Part shown: in pieces, positions 15,744 through 26,911 of the stretch
Position numbering within the stretch: the first letter of the stretch is position 1
Layout of the letters: the number at the start of each line of letters is the position of its first letter
Assembly: GCF_017104715.1 (NCBI RefSeq)
Contig: NZ_JAAGPI010000005.1
Span: forward strand, 248,001 to 312,000
Direction of reading: 5' to 3'
DNA from: Burkholderia sp. Ac-20365
Lineage (GTDB): Bacteria > Pseudomonadota > Gammaproteobacteria > Burkholderiales > Burkholderiaceae
DNA length: 64,000 nucleotides
Notes under the pieces: generated by a model
What the model was told of the DNA's origin: nothing
Seen by the model: the letters and a program-made list of their open reading frames with translations, nothing else
The model's database searches: none
Translations under genes and position numbers: made by a program

Positions 15744-16988
15744 TTATAACTCGACGGCAAATGAGTGCGTTTCCTTTCGCTTGCCCGGTGCGAAGTACCA
15801 GAGAGCGGCAAACACCTGAACGGCAATCAGACCAAACCAGACGTACTGATGAGCCGCAACAGGGTAGTGCCCATTGGTGACGGACCAGTGATTCAGTGCA
15901 GCGCCGATCGTGATCTGCGTGACGAAGATACCGACAAAGATAACCAGCGTGAAAGCGGTGTTCACGCGGCCGATCAACCGTGCGGGAAAGTGTTCGGCAA
16001 GAACCGCGTAGGTCAGGATGCCTGTGCCGCCCAACGCACCATAAGCCGCCCACAACATCACATCGGGAAGCGCAACGCGCGTGGCGAGTAGCGTCTCGAC
16101 TACGACGAATGCCGCCATCGTCACACCCGAGAAACGCTGCACGCTAAGGCCACGCCGCTCGAGTGCGCGCGCGAGCGCACCAAAGCAGACGTTACCGACG
16201 ATGAAAGTACCGCCGAGCACTGAAATGAGCGTACCGATCCGGGAAGCGCCATTCGTCATCGCCGACGACGTCATGTCGCGCAGGAAGACGCCGACCCAAA
16301 GCGATTGCATCGCATAGAACGCCGCTTGCGTGAGTGCGGAGAACGTCGCCAGTTTCCAGAACGCGTGGCTGCGCAAGACATGGAACGTGCCTTTGAACTG
16401 TTCGAACAGGCTTGCCTTCGATGCCGTGGCTTCCGTGGCAGGCGCGCCGAACCAGATGATGAGCGCGACACACGCGGTCAGCGCGGAAAGACCCATACTC
16501 ACCGTTCGCCAGTGCGCGAGCGTCAGCAACAGCGACAGCGGCTCGCCGACCACCACGCCACCCAAGCCGCCGATCGCCATCACGATGCCGTTGACGAGCG
16601 TGAGTTGCGATACGGGAAAGTGATGCGCCGTCGCCTTGAACGCACCGCCAAGACATATCGACGCGCCAATGCCGATCAGCAGACGGCCGATCATCAAACC
16701 CGTCATGCCGGTCGACAGCGCAAACAGCAGCGATCCAGCCGCCGCGAACAGCAATACGCCCGCCGTCACGCGACGCGCGCCATAACGGTCAAGCAACACG
16801 CCCGCAGGAATCTGCGCGCCCGCGAAGCCGAGAAAATAGATGCTCGTGAGTGTGCCGAGATCGGTCGCTGTCAATCCTATTTCACGCGACAGGAACGGCG
16901 CGAAGCCTAGATTGACGCCCCGGAACAGAAACGAAATAAAGTAGCCGAGCGCGAAGACGGCCAGCACGCGCAATCTGAGGATACTCAT
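15744..16988 (-). CDS. MFS transporter
   Basis: Twelve-helix major facilitator carrier, 414 residues, beginning directly in helix 1 (RLRVLAVFALGYFISFLFRG). The family loop 2-3 motif appears as GVLLDRYGARRVTAG. The substrate is not predictable. It is divergent from the LysR gene at 17100 (111 bp between starts), which probably regulates it. It lies upstream of the ABC operon on the same strand, but the 181-bp gap with its own operator module suggests separate transcription. Confidence 0.88.
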   Translation of the reverse strand: MSILRLRVLAVFALGYFISFLFRGVNLGFAPFLSREIGLTATDLGTLTSIYFLGFAGAQIPAGVLLDRYGARRVTAGVLLFAAAGSLLFALSTGMTGLMIGRLLIGIGASICLGGAFKATAHHFPVSQLTLVNGIVMAIGGLGGVVVGEPLSLLLTLAHWRTVSMGLSALTACVALIIWFGAPATEATASKASLFEQFKGTFHVLRSHAFWKLATFSALTQAAFYAMQSLWVGVFLRDMTSSAMTNGASRIGTLISVLGGTFIVGNVCFGALARALERRGLSVQRFSGVTMAAFVVVETLLATRVALPDVMLWAAYGALGGTGILTYAVLAEHFPARLIGRVNTAFTLVIFVGIFVTQITIGAALNHWSVTNGHYPVAAHQYVWFGLIAVQVFAALWYFAPGKRKETHSFAVEL

Positions 16989-17099
16989 ACACTGCAGGAA
17001 TCAGACGGAAATAGTCGTTGAAGCACCGATTATTTCGGATGAGAAGGGTACGAAGCCAGCGAGAGATTTGCGACGCGACTGTGAGTATAATTTGACGTC

Positions 17100-17981
17100 A
17101 TGCCGCGCAACATTCCACCCCTGCAGGCGCTGCGAGCACTCGAAGCCGCAGCCCGGCGGCGCAGTTTCAGCCGGGCCGCGGAAGAGTTGCATTTGACGCA
17201 CAGCGCAATCAGTCATCATTTACGCGGGCTCGAAGCCGAGCTTGGCGTTGAATTGTTCAAGCGCGTCGGCAGCCAGATGATCCCCACCGCGGCAGGCGCG
17301 CAGCTTGCGGACCGCGTGCGCCGCAGTCTGGATGACTTGCGCGATGCGCTCGACGCCACGCGGCCCGGAATCAACCGCGTAACGCGCCTCGAAGTCAGCG
17401 TAATGGCGGACTTTGCTTCGCTGTGGCTCATTCCCCGTCTCGGCGATTTCCACGAACGTCATCCCGACGTCGATCTGTCGCTGCACATGCATGCCGACGT
17501 TTCGCCGCCCGATCCGTATCCATTCGACGTCGGCATCTGGCATCGACGTGTCGATGAACCGGGTTTCCAGATTCGCAAGCTCCTCGATGACCAGGTTGTC
17601 GCCGTGTGCAGTCCGGGCCTGCTCGCGCGCTATCCGAAGTTCCGTCTGGAAAAGCTCGCAACCATGCCGCTACTGCGCTTCTCGCGGCGAGGCTGGCGAG
17701 ACTTCTTCGATGCGGCGGGCGTGTCCGGCGACGAGCCCGTGCGCGGACCCGTGTTCGACGATGCCGGTTTGTTGCTGCAAGCGACGCTTGCCGGTCAGGG
17801 TGTGGCGACGGCGCGGCTGCAACTTGCGCGAGCCTTCATCGAGCGTGGCGAACTGGTGCAATTGGGCCAGGTGCGTATTCCTGCCGCGCTCGAGTATTTC
17901 TTCACCTGGCGCGACGGACATCCACGCGAAGATGTCATTGCACAGTTTTATCGATGGGTGAGGGCAGAACTGGCGAAGTAG
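17100..17981 (+). CDS. LysR family regulator, GcvA-like
   Basis: Transcription factor, 293 residues. It opens with the typical GcvA-group N-terminus IPPLQALRALEAAARR and has a helix-turn-helix at about 20-40 (FSRAAEELHLTHSAISHHLR). The effector-binding domain follows (about 95-290). Divergent from the MFS gene, its likely target. A convergent terminator separates it from katG. Confidence 0.88.
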   Translation: MPRNIPPLQALRALEAAARRRSFSRAAEELHLTHSAISHHLRGLEAELGVELFKRVGSQMIPTAAGAQLADRVRRSLDDLRDALDATRPGINRVTRLEVSVMADFASLWLIPRLGDFHERHPDVDLSLHMHADVSPPDPYPFDVGIWHRRVDEPGFQIRKLLDDQVVAVCSPGLLARYPKFRLEKLATMPLLRFSRRGWRDFFDAAGVSGDEPVRGPVFDDAGLLLQATLAGQGVATARLQLARAFIERGELVQLGQVRIPAALEYFFTWRDGHPREDVIAQFYRWVRAELAK

Positions 17982-17989
17982 ACAGCTCG

Positions 17990-18021
17990 GCCGGCTGCGA
18001 TATCGGTGTACCGCAGCCGGC
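17990..18021. terminator. bidirectional terminator between the LysR gene and katG
   Basis: A perfect 10-bp stem (GCCGGCTGCG at 17990-17999, CGCAGCCGGC at 18012-18021) with a 12-nt loop lies between two convergent genes. There is no strong T tract. Confidence 0.65.
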
Positions 18022-18038
18022 GCTCCAACAACAGACGC

Positions 18039-20225
<2,187 letters not shown>

Positions 20226-20268
20226 CTATCTCCTTGGAAAGACCATCCGTCTGCGCATCCGATGAACT

Positions 20269-20538
20269 TCATCGCTCGTGAGTCGCTTCAACGAGGCATT
20301 GCCATGCGACGGGAGTGTCTGCCTTGCTTGCGTGGTTGCATTGGCAATCGCTCGTCTTGAGCAGACGACCGTGCGCGGGTTCTTCATTCGGTGATTGCGC
20401 GCTTTGCGTCGCCAACGCGCAGGCTTCTATTCGACTCGCACCGGCACCGTGATAGGTCGTGACCGTGTAGGCATGAACGGGAGCAAAAGAACATGCAAGC
20501 GCTAGCGCCAGGCCTAAGGCAATACTGGACAACTTCAT
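20269..20538 (-). CDS. small exported protein of unknown function
   Basis: About 89 residues from the ATG at 20538, which has SD GGAGAGG. The signal peptide is MKLSSIALGLALALACS..., with cleavage expected after VHA. The mature part is short with several Cys (EACALA, SDCQCNHA, AWQCLVE), so disulfides are likely in the periplasm. Located just upstream of katG on the same strand with a 46-bp gap, so co-transcription is possible. Family not recognised. Confidence 0.6.
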   Translation of the reverse strand: MKLSSIALGLALALACSFAPVHAYTVTTYHGAGASRIEACALATQSAQSPNEEPAHGRLLKTSDCQCNHASKADTPVAWQCLVEATHER

Positions 20539-20848
20539 GTTGGCCTCTCCAGGATGCAGTCGATACGGAGTGTCCACAAGCTTAGGGCAATTGCCTGAAG
20601 CAGTCTGTCTCGCGGCATGTTCGTAGCGGTTTGCAATGCGTTTTGAACAACGCGAATTCGCGCTTCGGTTATCGGATTGCATCGCTATTTCGCAATCGAA
20701 CGCGCACCGGAACCTTTCGACTGAATTGCACTAAGTTGCGTGAAGCGGGTTCTTCAATGCCTCGGGTACTTGTGTGGGTGTTCGGGGAACCCGACTGTCA
20801 ACAACGCACGGAAGTGCTTCACGCATCAGCACAGGAAAGGACACGCAT
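20539..20848. other. divergent intergenic region
   Basis: 310 bp between the small exported protein (minus) and the alcohol dehydrogenase (plus). It contains a perfect 12-bp palindrome CGCGAATTCGCG at 20651-20662. No gene is supported. Confidence 0.5.
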
Positions 20849-21904
20849 ATGAAAGCAGCGCGCATGCATGAATATGGAAAGCCCCTCGTCCTGGAGGATA
20901 TTCCCGTTCCTGATATCAAGGCCGATGAGATTCTGGTGGAGGTGAGAGCGTGTGGAATGTGCCGCTCCGACGTTCAACTCATCGACGGGTATTTCCGGAA
21001 ATACGCGGATATTCCGACGCCCATCACACTCGGTCATGAGATCACGGGCGTGATCAGCAAGATTGGCAGCATCGTGCCCGAGGCAGCTGGTTTCCACGAA
21101 GGCGACCACGTGGTCGTCGCTCCTGGATGGGGCGATGGTATCTGTCGTCATTGCCAGATCGGCAACACGCATATTTGCCCTAATGTCCGTTGGCCAGGGT
21201 TCGGGCCTGTGGGCGGATTCGCGGAGTTTCTGCCTGTTCCCGCTCGCTATCTGATCAAGGTGGATAAGCGCCTGCCTTTCGAAACGCTCGCGCCGCTCAC
21301 GGATGCGGGGCTGACACCTTATCGCGGCATCAAGAAGCTGCGTGATGGCGGCGCTTTGGGTCCGGACCGGATCATGGGCGTGTTCGGCGTGGGCGGCCTC
21401 GGCGGCTATGCGGTCCAGTACGCGAAGATTCTCGGCGCAGGCGCAAAGGTCGTTGCGTTCGCTCGCAATTCGGAGAAGCTCGAAATCGCGAAAGAGTACG
21501 GCGCCGATCATATCGTCAACGTCAAGGGCAAGTCGTCGGCGGATATCGGCAACGAACTGAACAAGCTGGTGGGTCGTCACGATCTCGATGCCGTCATCGA
21601 CTGCGCGGGTGCAGAACAGATGGTGCAACTGGCAATGAGTCTGCTGTCGATCAGCGGCCATTATGTCGACGTTGGCCTCGTCGGCGATCGCATCGATGTT
21701 CCGCTCTTTCCGCGCGTGTCGCGCGAACAGACCGTGCAGGGATCGTTCTGGGGCAACAACACCGACCTGACCGAAGTCATGGCGCTTGCAGCGGAAGACA
21801 AGATCCGCCATACCGTCAAGACGTTCAGGTTCGAGGAACTCAATGACTATATCGACCGGTTGAGAGTGGGCGAGATCGTCGGCCGGGCGGTGATGAAGTT
21901 CTGA
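20849..21904 (+). CDS. zinc-dependent alcohol dehydrogenase (MDR family)
   Basis: NAD(P)-dependent medium-chain dehydrogenase, 351 residues from the ATG with SD AGGAAAGG. Catalytic zinc ligands are seen in ACGMCRSDVQ and LGHEITG. The structural zinc site reads DGICRHCQIGNTHIC, so the first of the four usual Cys is Asp; archaeal ADHs with an acidic residue there still bind zinc. The Rossmann motif is GVFGVGGLGGYAVQYAK. Substrate unknown. It stands alone, followed by a BON-domain gene. Confidence 0.88.
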   Translation: MKAARMHEYGKPLVLEDIPVPDIKADEILVEVRACGMCRSDVQLIDGYFRKYADIPTPITLGHEITGVISKIGSIVPEAAGFHEGDHVVVAPGWGDGICRHCQIGNTHICPNVRWPGFGPVGGFAEFLPVPARYLIKVDKRLPFETLAPLTDAGLTPYRGIKKLRDGGALGPDRIMGVFGVGGLGGYAVQYAKILGAGAKVVAFARNSEKLEIAKEYGADHIVNVKGKSSADIGNELNKLVGRHDLDAVIDCAGAEQMVQLAMSLLSISGHYVDVGLVGDRIDVPLFPRVSREQTVQGSFWGNNTDLTEVMALAAEDKIRHTVKTFRFEELNDYIDRLRVGEIVGRAVMKF

Positions 21905-22021
21905 CTGGCGACGCATGTTCCGCAGCGGTGCCGTTCAACATGCATGATGAACGGCGACGAATGTTGTCGTAGCGGCATATGATGTTGCTAATGGCTGACT
22001 GCTCCTTCATAGGAGGCTTCC

Positions 22022-22369
22022 ATGTGCCGCTTTCTTCCCGTTGTCGCTGCTTTTTGTTGCGTGTTATCGCTGCCCGCGTTGGCGCAAACAGGTGCTTCGC
22101 CCGCTTCTGCCGCGACTTCTCAAACCCGTACGGCCGAAACAAAAAAGTCGGACAAAACCCTGGCTCGCGACGTTCGTCGCGCTCTTGGGAATACGCACGA
22201 CTTGAATGCACAAGGCATTCGCGTTACGGCCCGAAACGGGTTTATCACGCTGAGTGGAACGGTCCGCACGGCGGATGAGATGAACGCAGCGGAGCAGGTG
22301 GCGCGAAGCGTTCGCGGCGTACAGTCGGTCACGAACAGACTGACGCTGTTCCGGGGCGAAAACGGTTAA
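22022..22369 (+). CDS. BON-domain exported protein
   Basis: 115-residue periplasmic protein. The signal peptide MCRFLPVVAAFCCVLSLPALA is followed by a Thr/Ala-rich linker and one BON domain (about 48-112: DVRRALGN...ITLSGTVRTADEM...VRGVQSVTNRLTLF). BON domains are thought to bind envelope lipids and often respond to osmotic or envelope stress. An AGGAGG lies 5 nt before the ATG. It faces a second BON gene at 22538, convergently. Confidence 0.8.
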   Translation: MCRFLPVVAAFCCVLSLPALAQTGASPASAATSQTRTAETKKSDKTLARDVRRALGNTHDLNAQGIRVTARNGFITLSGTVRTADEMNAAEQVARSVRGVQSVTNRLTLFRGENG

Positions 22370-22537
22370 TCACCGTTGCGCGAAGTCGCCCGGCTGCAAC
22401 TCGATATTCGATGCAGGCCGCGCGGGCAGTTTGCGCTCGGCGATGGCGCGGATGCGATCATAACCGTCGCTGAAGGCCTTCAGGATACGCGTCTCGCTGG
22501 CGCGTGGTTCCAGCATCCGCTGCAATCTGCCGCTCAA

Positions 22538-22885
22538 TCAGCCATTGCCGCCATGAAATAACGCGAGCTTGTTCGTCACAGAAGTCACGCCCTGAACCGA
22601 TCTGGTGATGTCTTCCGCTTGCTGGATCTGCTCGCCGCTCTTGACCGAGCCGCTGAGTGTCACTGCGCCGCCGCGCGCCCGCACGAACACGCCTGATACG
22701 TCGAAGCCTTGTGCCCTTGCCAATGCGCGACGCACGGACTTGCCGAGCGCGCGATCGGCGGGCGTGGCTTTCTTCGACGCGTGGGTGGGTTGGGCGTTGG
22801 TCGTATCGCTGGCCTGTGCGTGACATGCAATCGACACAGTCATCGACATGCCTACCAGCAAGGCACGCAGCAAGTTTCTGTTCAT
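22538..22885 (-). CDS. BON-domain exported protein
   Basis: About 115 residues from Met at 22885 (MNRNLLRALLVGMSMTVSIACHAQA signal region, preceded by GGAGGTCGAG). The single BON domain (VRRALARAQGF...VTLSGSVKSGEQI...VTSVTNKLALF) is clearly related to the one encoded at 22022, down to the C-terminal LALFHGGNG / LTLFRGENG. The two genes are convergent and probably arose by inverted duplication. Confidence 0.78.
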   Translation of the reverse strand: MNRNLLRALLVGMSMTVSIACHAQASDTTNAQPTHASKKATPADRALGKSVRRALARAQGFDVSGVFVRARGGAVTLSGSVKSGEQIQQAEDITRSVQGVTSVTNKLALFHGGNG

Positions 22886-23082
22886 CTCGACCTCCGCTTC
22901 GGTTAGACGGAGCAGCACGCCGGTTCGCATCGAACCTTTCCCACCGACTCGTAACAGTCAAATCGGAAGACGGTGCAGCATCATGTTGTGCATGATTGTC
23001 TGGGTGCCGTGTCGTATGGTCTTTTCCGATAGCACGTTATTTGTAATCGCTAACGGTTCTGTTCGTCAGCTTCGACTGTCAT

Positions 23083-24018
23083 TCACGCTTCGCCCGTCTG
23101 CTTGCCAGTTAGTGCGTCGATTAGCAGGCGAGCGCCAGGCGAGAGAGGCGCACCCTTGCGTGTAACCAGTTCATAAGGCTCGCTTCGTGAAGCGAGCGTG
23201 AGCGGAAGGCTGCGGGTCATGCGCTGACGGGAAAAGAACTGCGCGACGTCGATCGACACCAGCGCTACGAACGACGGATTGTTCTGCAACAGCGTCAGCG
23301 TGGCGAAAATCGAGGTCGTTTCCAGCAGATGCAGCGGGAAGCGAATGCCGGCATCGCGAAACTCGCGCTCCAGCAGCAGTCGCATCGGCATGTTCGCGCG
23401 ATACACCACCCAGCGATATTCAGCGAGTTGCTTGAGTGTCACTTTCTTCGCCGTTCCCAGCGGATGCTGAACGTTGGCGATGACGGCCAGTGTCTCGTCC
23501 TGCAGCTTGATGCTCTCGTAAAGGTCCGGCGTCTGACTGATGGTCGTGCGGCAAATGGCCAGGTCGAGCCTGCCGGCATCGATCTGGCTCAATAGCGTCG
23601 CGCTCGTGTCTTCGACGATCTCCACGGACATTTCCGGGTGCCGCTCGACGAGTGCCGTGATGGCTTCCGTCAGCAACGGCACGGCGCCCATGATGACGCC
23701 CACCGCCACGCGACCTCCATGCCCGCGCAGGATACCAACGATCTCTTCGCGCAGATGCGCGACATCGGTGTGAATCAGCCTTGCGTAGCGGATCACGCAG
23801 TGCCCGACCTCATTGGGCTCCAGGCCTCGGTTCGTGCGGTTGAACAGCGCCGTGCCGAACGTGGTTTCGATTTCCTGCAGCGCCTTGCTGGCGCCGGGCT
23901 GTGTGAGCGCCACCTGCTTCGCCGCTTTGAGCAGCGACCCGTGATCGCCCAGCGCAATCAGCAATCTCAACTGCTTGAGATGCAGGCGCGACACGATGGA
24001 ATTCAGCGATGGTGTCAT
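23083..24018 (-). CDS. LysR family regulator
   Basis: About 311 residues from Met at 24018 (an upstream start at 24060 is possible). The helix-turn-helix lies near the N-terminus (LHLKQLRLLIALGDHGSLLKAA, QPGASKALQEIE). The effector domain (VGVIMGAVPLLTEAI) resembles regulators of the CbbR/GbpR type. It is divergent from the catabolic cluster that starts at 24198 and is its likely activator. The intergenic operator-like sequence recurs upstream of the cyclase gene at 38910. Confidence 0.88.
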   Translation of the reverse strand: MTPSLNSIVSRLHLKQLRLLIALGDHGSLLKAAKQVALTQPGASKALQEIETTFGTALFNRTNRGLEPNEVGHCVIRYARLIHTDVAHLREEIVGILRGHGGRVAVGVIMGAVPLLTEAITALVERHPEMSVEIVEDTSATLLSQIDAGRLDLAICRTTISQTPDLYESIKLQDETLAVIANVQHPLGTAKKVTLKQLAEYRWVVYRANMPMRLLLEREFRDAGIRFPLHLLETTSIFATLTLLQNNPSFVALVSIDVAQFFSRQRMTRSLPLTLASRSEPYELVTRKGAPLSPGARLLIDALTGKQTGEA

Positions 24019-24026
24019 TCTGAGTT

Positions 24027-24089
24027 GAGGAAAAGCTATATCAGTATCAAATGCTCTCAATTTCGGCGAAAGGCGAACCTACCTATACT
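24027..24089 (+). promoter_or_regulatory. LysR-type promoter module, copy 1
   Basis: Contains TATATCAGTATCAA (24037-24050), CTCTCAATT (24054-24062) and a -10 box TATACT (24084-24089). It aligns without gaps to 38804-38866, with about 30 of the first 36 bases identical and the same -10. It lies between divergent LysR and dehydrogenase genes. Confidence 0.65.
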
Positions 24090-24197
24090 CAGTCGCAACA
24101 GGCCTTTCTTTGGGCGCCATTGCGGAATCTGCGAGATGTCTTCGTGAGTCGATTCGCTCCGCTGCAATCGTTTCAACTATAACGGAATCTCATTTCC

Positions 24198-25337
24198 ATG
24201 TCTCTCATCACCTATATCACGCATATTCAGTTCGAGTCCGGCGCCGTGCGCCTGCTGAAACAGGAATGTGAACGCATTGGTATCCGGCGTCCGTTGATCG
24301 TGACGGACAAGGGCATCAAGGCTGCGGGCATCGTCGATACCGTGCTGGGCGCGCTGGGAGACGGCGTGCCCGTCGCCCTGTACGACGGTACGCCGCCGAA
24401 CCCCAATGAAGGTGCAGTGCGCGAGGCGGTCGCCGCCTATCACAGCGGCGATTGCGATGGAATCATCGCGGTGGGCGGCGGTTCGTCGATCGATCTCGCG
24501 AAGGGTGTCGCCGTTTGCGCCACGCATGATGGTCCGCTGAAGAGCTTCGCCGTGATCGAAGGCGGGGCGGCGCGTATCACCGCGAAGACGGCGCCCGTGA
24601 TTGCTGTGCCCACGACAGCGGGAACGGGCAGCGAAGTAGGCCGGGGCGCGATCCTGATTCTCGACGACGGTCGCAAGGTCGGCGTGATTTCGCCGTTCGT
24701 GGTGCCGAAAGCAGCGATCTGCGATCCGGATCTCACGCTGGGTTTGCCGCCCGTTCTGACGGCTGCCACGGGAATGGATGCGATTGCGCACTGCCTGGAA
24801 ACCTTCATGTCGCCGGCCTTCAATCCGCCGGCCGATGGCATCGCGCTCGACGGTTTGTGGCGCGCGTGGGCGCATATCGAGCGCGCAACGCGCCAGTCGG
24901 ACGACCGCGTCGCGCGCATGAACATGATGAGCGCGTCGATGCAGGGCGCGCTGGCATTCCAGAAGGGCCTTGGATGCGTGCACAGCCTGAGTCATTCGCT
25001 GGGCGGCATCAATCCGCGTCTTCATCACGGCACGCTCAATGCGATCTTCTTGCCGGCCGTGATCGAGTTCAACAGGGAATCGGACTCGATGCGCGACGAG
25101 AACAAGCTCGAACGCATCGCGCAGGCGATTGGTGCCGGCAGCGGCGCTGAAGTGGCTGCGTCGCTGAAGGCCATGACACAGCGTCTTGGTTTGCCGACGC
25201 ACCTCGAAGCGCTTGGCGTGACGCGCGATATGTTCCCCGCGATCATCCAGGGCGCGCTGAAGGATCACAGCCACAAGACGAATCCGCGCATTGCGTCCGA
25301 GGACGACTACCGCGCGATGCTGGAGGCGTCGTTCTGA
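24198..25337 (+). CDS. iron-containing alcohol dehydrogenase
   Basis: Group III metal-dependent dehydrogenase, 379 residues. The nucleotide-binding motif is GGGSSIDLAKG (about 93-103). Metal ligands are seen in ATGMDAIAHCLETF, CVHSLSHSLGG and LHHGTLNAIFLP. Substrates in this family include short alcohols, hydroxyacids and maleylacetate. First gene of a plus-strand cluster with a carrier, an FMN oxidase-type enzyme, an SDR and an aldehyde dehydrogenase, so it probably interconverts an alcohol and aldehyde in that route. Confidence 0.88.
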   Translation: MSLITYITHIQFESGAVRLLKQECERIGIRRPLIVTDKGIKAAGIVDTVLGALGDGVPVALYDGTPPNPNEGAVREAVAAYHSGDCDGIIAVGGGSSIDLAKGVAVCATHDGPLKSFAVIEGGAARITAKTAPVIAVPTTAGTGSEVGRGAILILDDGRKVGVISPFVVPKAAICDPDLTLGLPPVLTAATGMDAIAHCLETFMSPAFNPPADGIALDGLWRAWAHIERATRQSDDRVARMNMMSASMQGALAFQKGLGCVHSLSHSLGGINPRLHHGTLNAIFLPAVIEFNRESDSMRDENKLERIAQAIGAGSGAEVAASLKAMTQRLGLPTHLEALGVTRDMFPAIIQGALKDHSHKTNPRIASEDDYRAMLEASF

Positions 25338-25528
25338 TGCGTGGCCGCATGTGACGGAAATGCGGCCCCAGCGATGTCGGCGGACTGACATGCCCGCGAG
25401 TTATACCGCTATCGATTTTCGTCAATTCTTTTCACGGGCTCCCGAGCGTATGCTCGCGAGCGCGACGAATTCAGCATCTCACAGGCCACACAGATGGCCG
25501 TCGACAAAAAGCAAACGGAGACATTTTC

Positions 25529-26851
25529 ATGCAAGCAAGCAAAAAGCTTCGACGCATTCAACGCGTTTCGATTTTCTTTCTGACATTGGCCGGCTGTATC
25601 AACTATCTCGACCGGAGTGCGCTTTCCGTCGCAAATAGCATGATCCGGGGCGAGATGGGACTGACGGCATCGCAAATGGGCATGCTGCTGTCCGCGTTTT
25701 CGCTGGCATACGCGTTTTGCCAGTTGCCTGTCGGCGTGATGCTCGACCGGCTCGGCGCACGGCTCATGCTTGGCGCGGGCATGTTCGCGTGGTCCGTCGC
25801 GCAACTGTGCGCGGGCTTTGTCGGCAATATCCAACAGTTCTTTATCGCGCGGGTGTGTCTGGGCATTGGCGAAGCACCGCAATTTCCGGCTGGCGCGAAA
25901 GTGATCGGCGAATGGTTTGCGGTGCGGGATCGCGGCACGCCGACAGGCATCTTCGTCGCGTCGAGCACCATCGGGCCCGCGCTTGCGCCGCCCATTCTCA
26001 CGGGTCTGATGCTCGCGCTCGGCTGGCGTCAGATGTTCATCGCAACCGGCGTGCTGGGTATGTTCGTCGCGCTCGGCTGGTATGTCGCCTATCGCAACCG
26101 CAATGAGGTGCAGCTCACGCGTGAAGAGGACGCGTATCTTGATCAGGACAGCGCCGAACAGACGAATGCGAAGCCGTTGAACGCCGCACAGTGGCGCAAC
26201 CTGTTCAGCCAGCGCACGACGTGGGGCATGCTGTTCGGCTTCATGGGCGTGATCTATATGGTGTGGCTCTATCTGACGTGGCTTCCCGCGTATCTCGAAC
26301 ATGAACGCGGTATGAGCGTTGCGCGTACTGGTTGGGTCGTGTCGATTCCGTATTTCGTCGGCACCATCGGCATGCTGTGCAGCGGTTATATCGCGGACAA
26401 GCTGTATCGCCGTGGCATGGCGCCCATCACGAGCCGCAAATGGCCGATCACGGTTGGTCTCGTCGGCGCGGCGCTGTTCACGGTGCCGGCTGCGCTGACG
26501 CCGTCTGCGTCGCTTGCAGTGGTCTATATCTCGCTGGCGATGTTCTTCATCAATCTGGCTTCGGGCGGCGCGTGGTCGCTTGTCAGCATCGCGGCGCCGC
26601 GACACGTGGTCGCTTCGCTGGGCGGGATCCAGAACTTCGGCGGCTTTCTCGCAGGTTCGGCTGCGCCCGTGATTACGGGTGTCGTGGTGGACCGCACGCA
26701 TTCTTTCGTGAATGCACTGATTGTCAGTGCCGTCGTCGCGTTGCTTTCCGCGCTTGCTTATCTTTTCATGGTGCGTCGTCCCATTGCCATCGAAGAAAGC
26801 CCGGCCGATTTCACGACTGCATCGCTTTCTCCGGCCCGGCAAGCGGAATGA
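25529..26851 (+). CDS. MFS transporter, anion:cation symporter type
   Basis: 440 residues, twelve predicted helices. The N-terminus FLTLAGCINYLDRSALSVA and the motif DRLGARLMLGAG are typical of the ACS (glucarate/galactonate/hydroxyacid) carriers. SD CGGAG precedes the ATG. It probably imports the acid substrate used by the surrounding enzymes. Confidence 0.9.
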   Translation: MQASKKLRRIQRVSIFFLTLAGCINYLDRSALSVANSMIRGEMGLTASQMGMLLSAFSLAYAFCQLPVGVMLDRLGARLMLGAGMFAWSVAQLCAGFVGNIQQFFIARVCLGIGEAPQFPAGAKVIGEWFAVRDRGTPTGIFVASSTIGPALAPPILTGLMLALGWRQMFIATGVLGMFVALGWYVAYRNRNEVQLTREEDAYLDQDSAEQTNAKPLNAAQWRNLFSQRTTWGMLFGFMGVIYMVWLYLTWLPAYLEHERGMSVARTGWVVSIPYFVGTIGMLCSGYIADKLYRRGMAPITSRKWPITVGLVGAALFTVPAALTPSASLAVVYISLAMFFINLASGGAWSLVSIAAPRHVVASLGGIQNFGGFLAGSAAPVITGVVVDRTHSFVNALIVSAVVALLSALAYLFMVRRPIAIEESPADFTTASLSPARQAE

Positions 26852-26911
26852 CGCGCGGATCACCGCACGCATTAGGGCCAGTTTCGTTCTTGGTCAGTAT
26901 TAGGGATTGAC

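Noticed and set aside
25409..26872. A long antisense frame over the MFS gene
   Set aside because: Arg/His-rich with no domain; the sense strand encodes a clear twelve-helix carrier.
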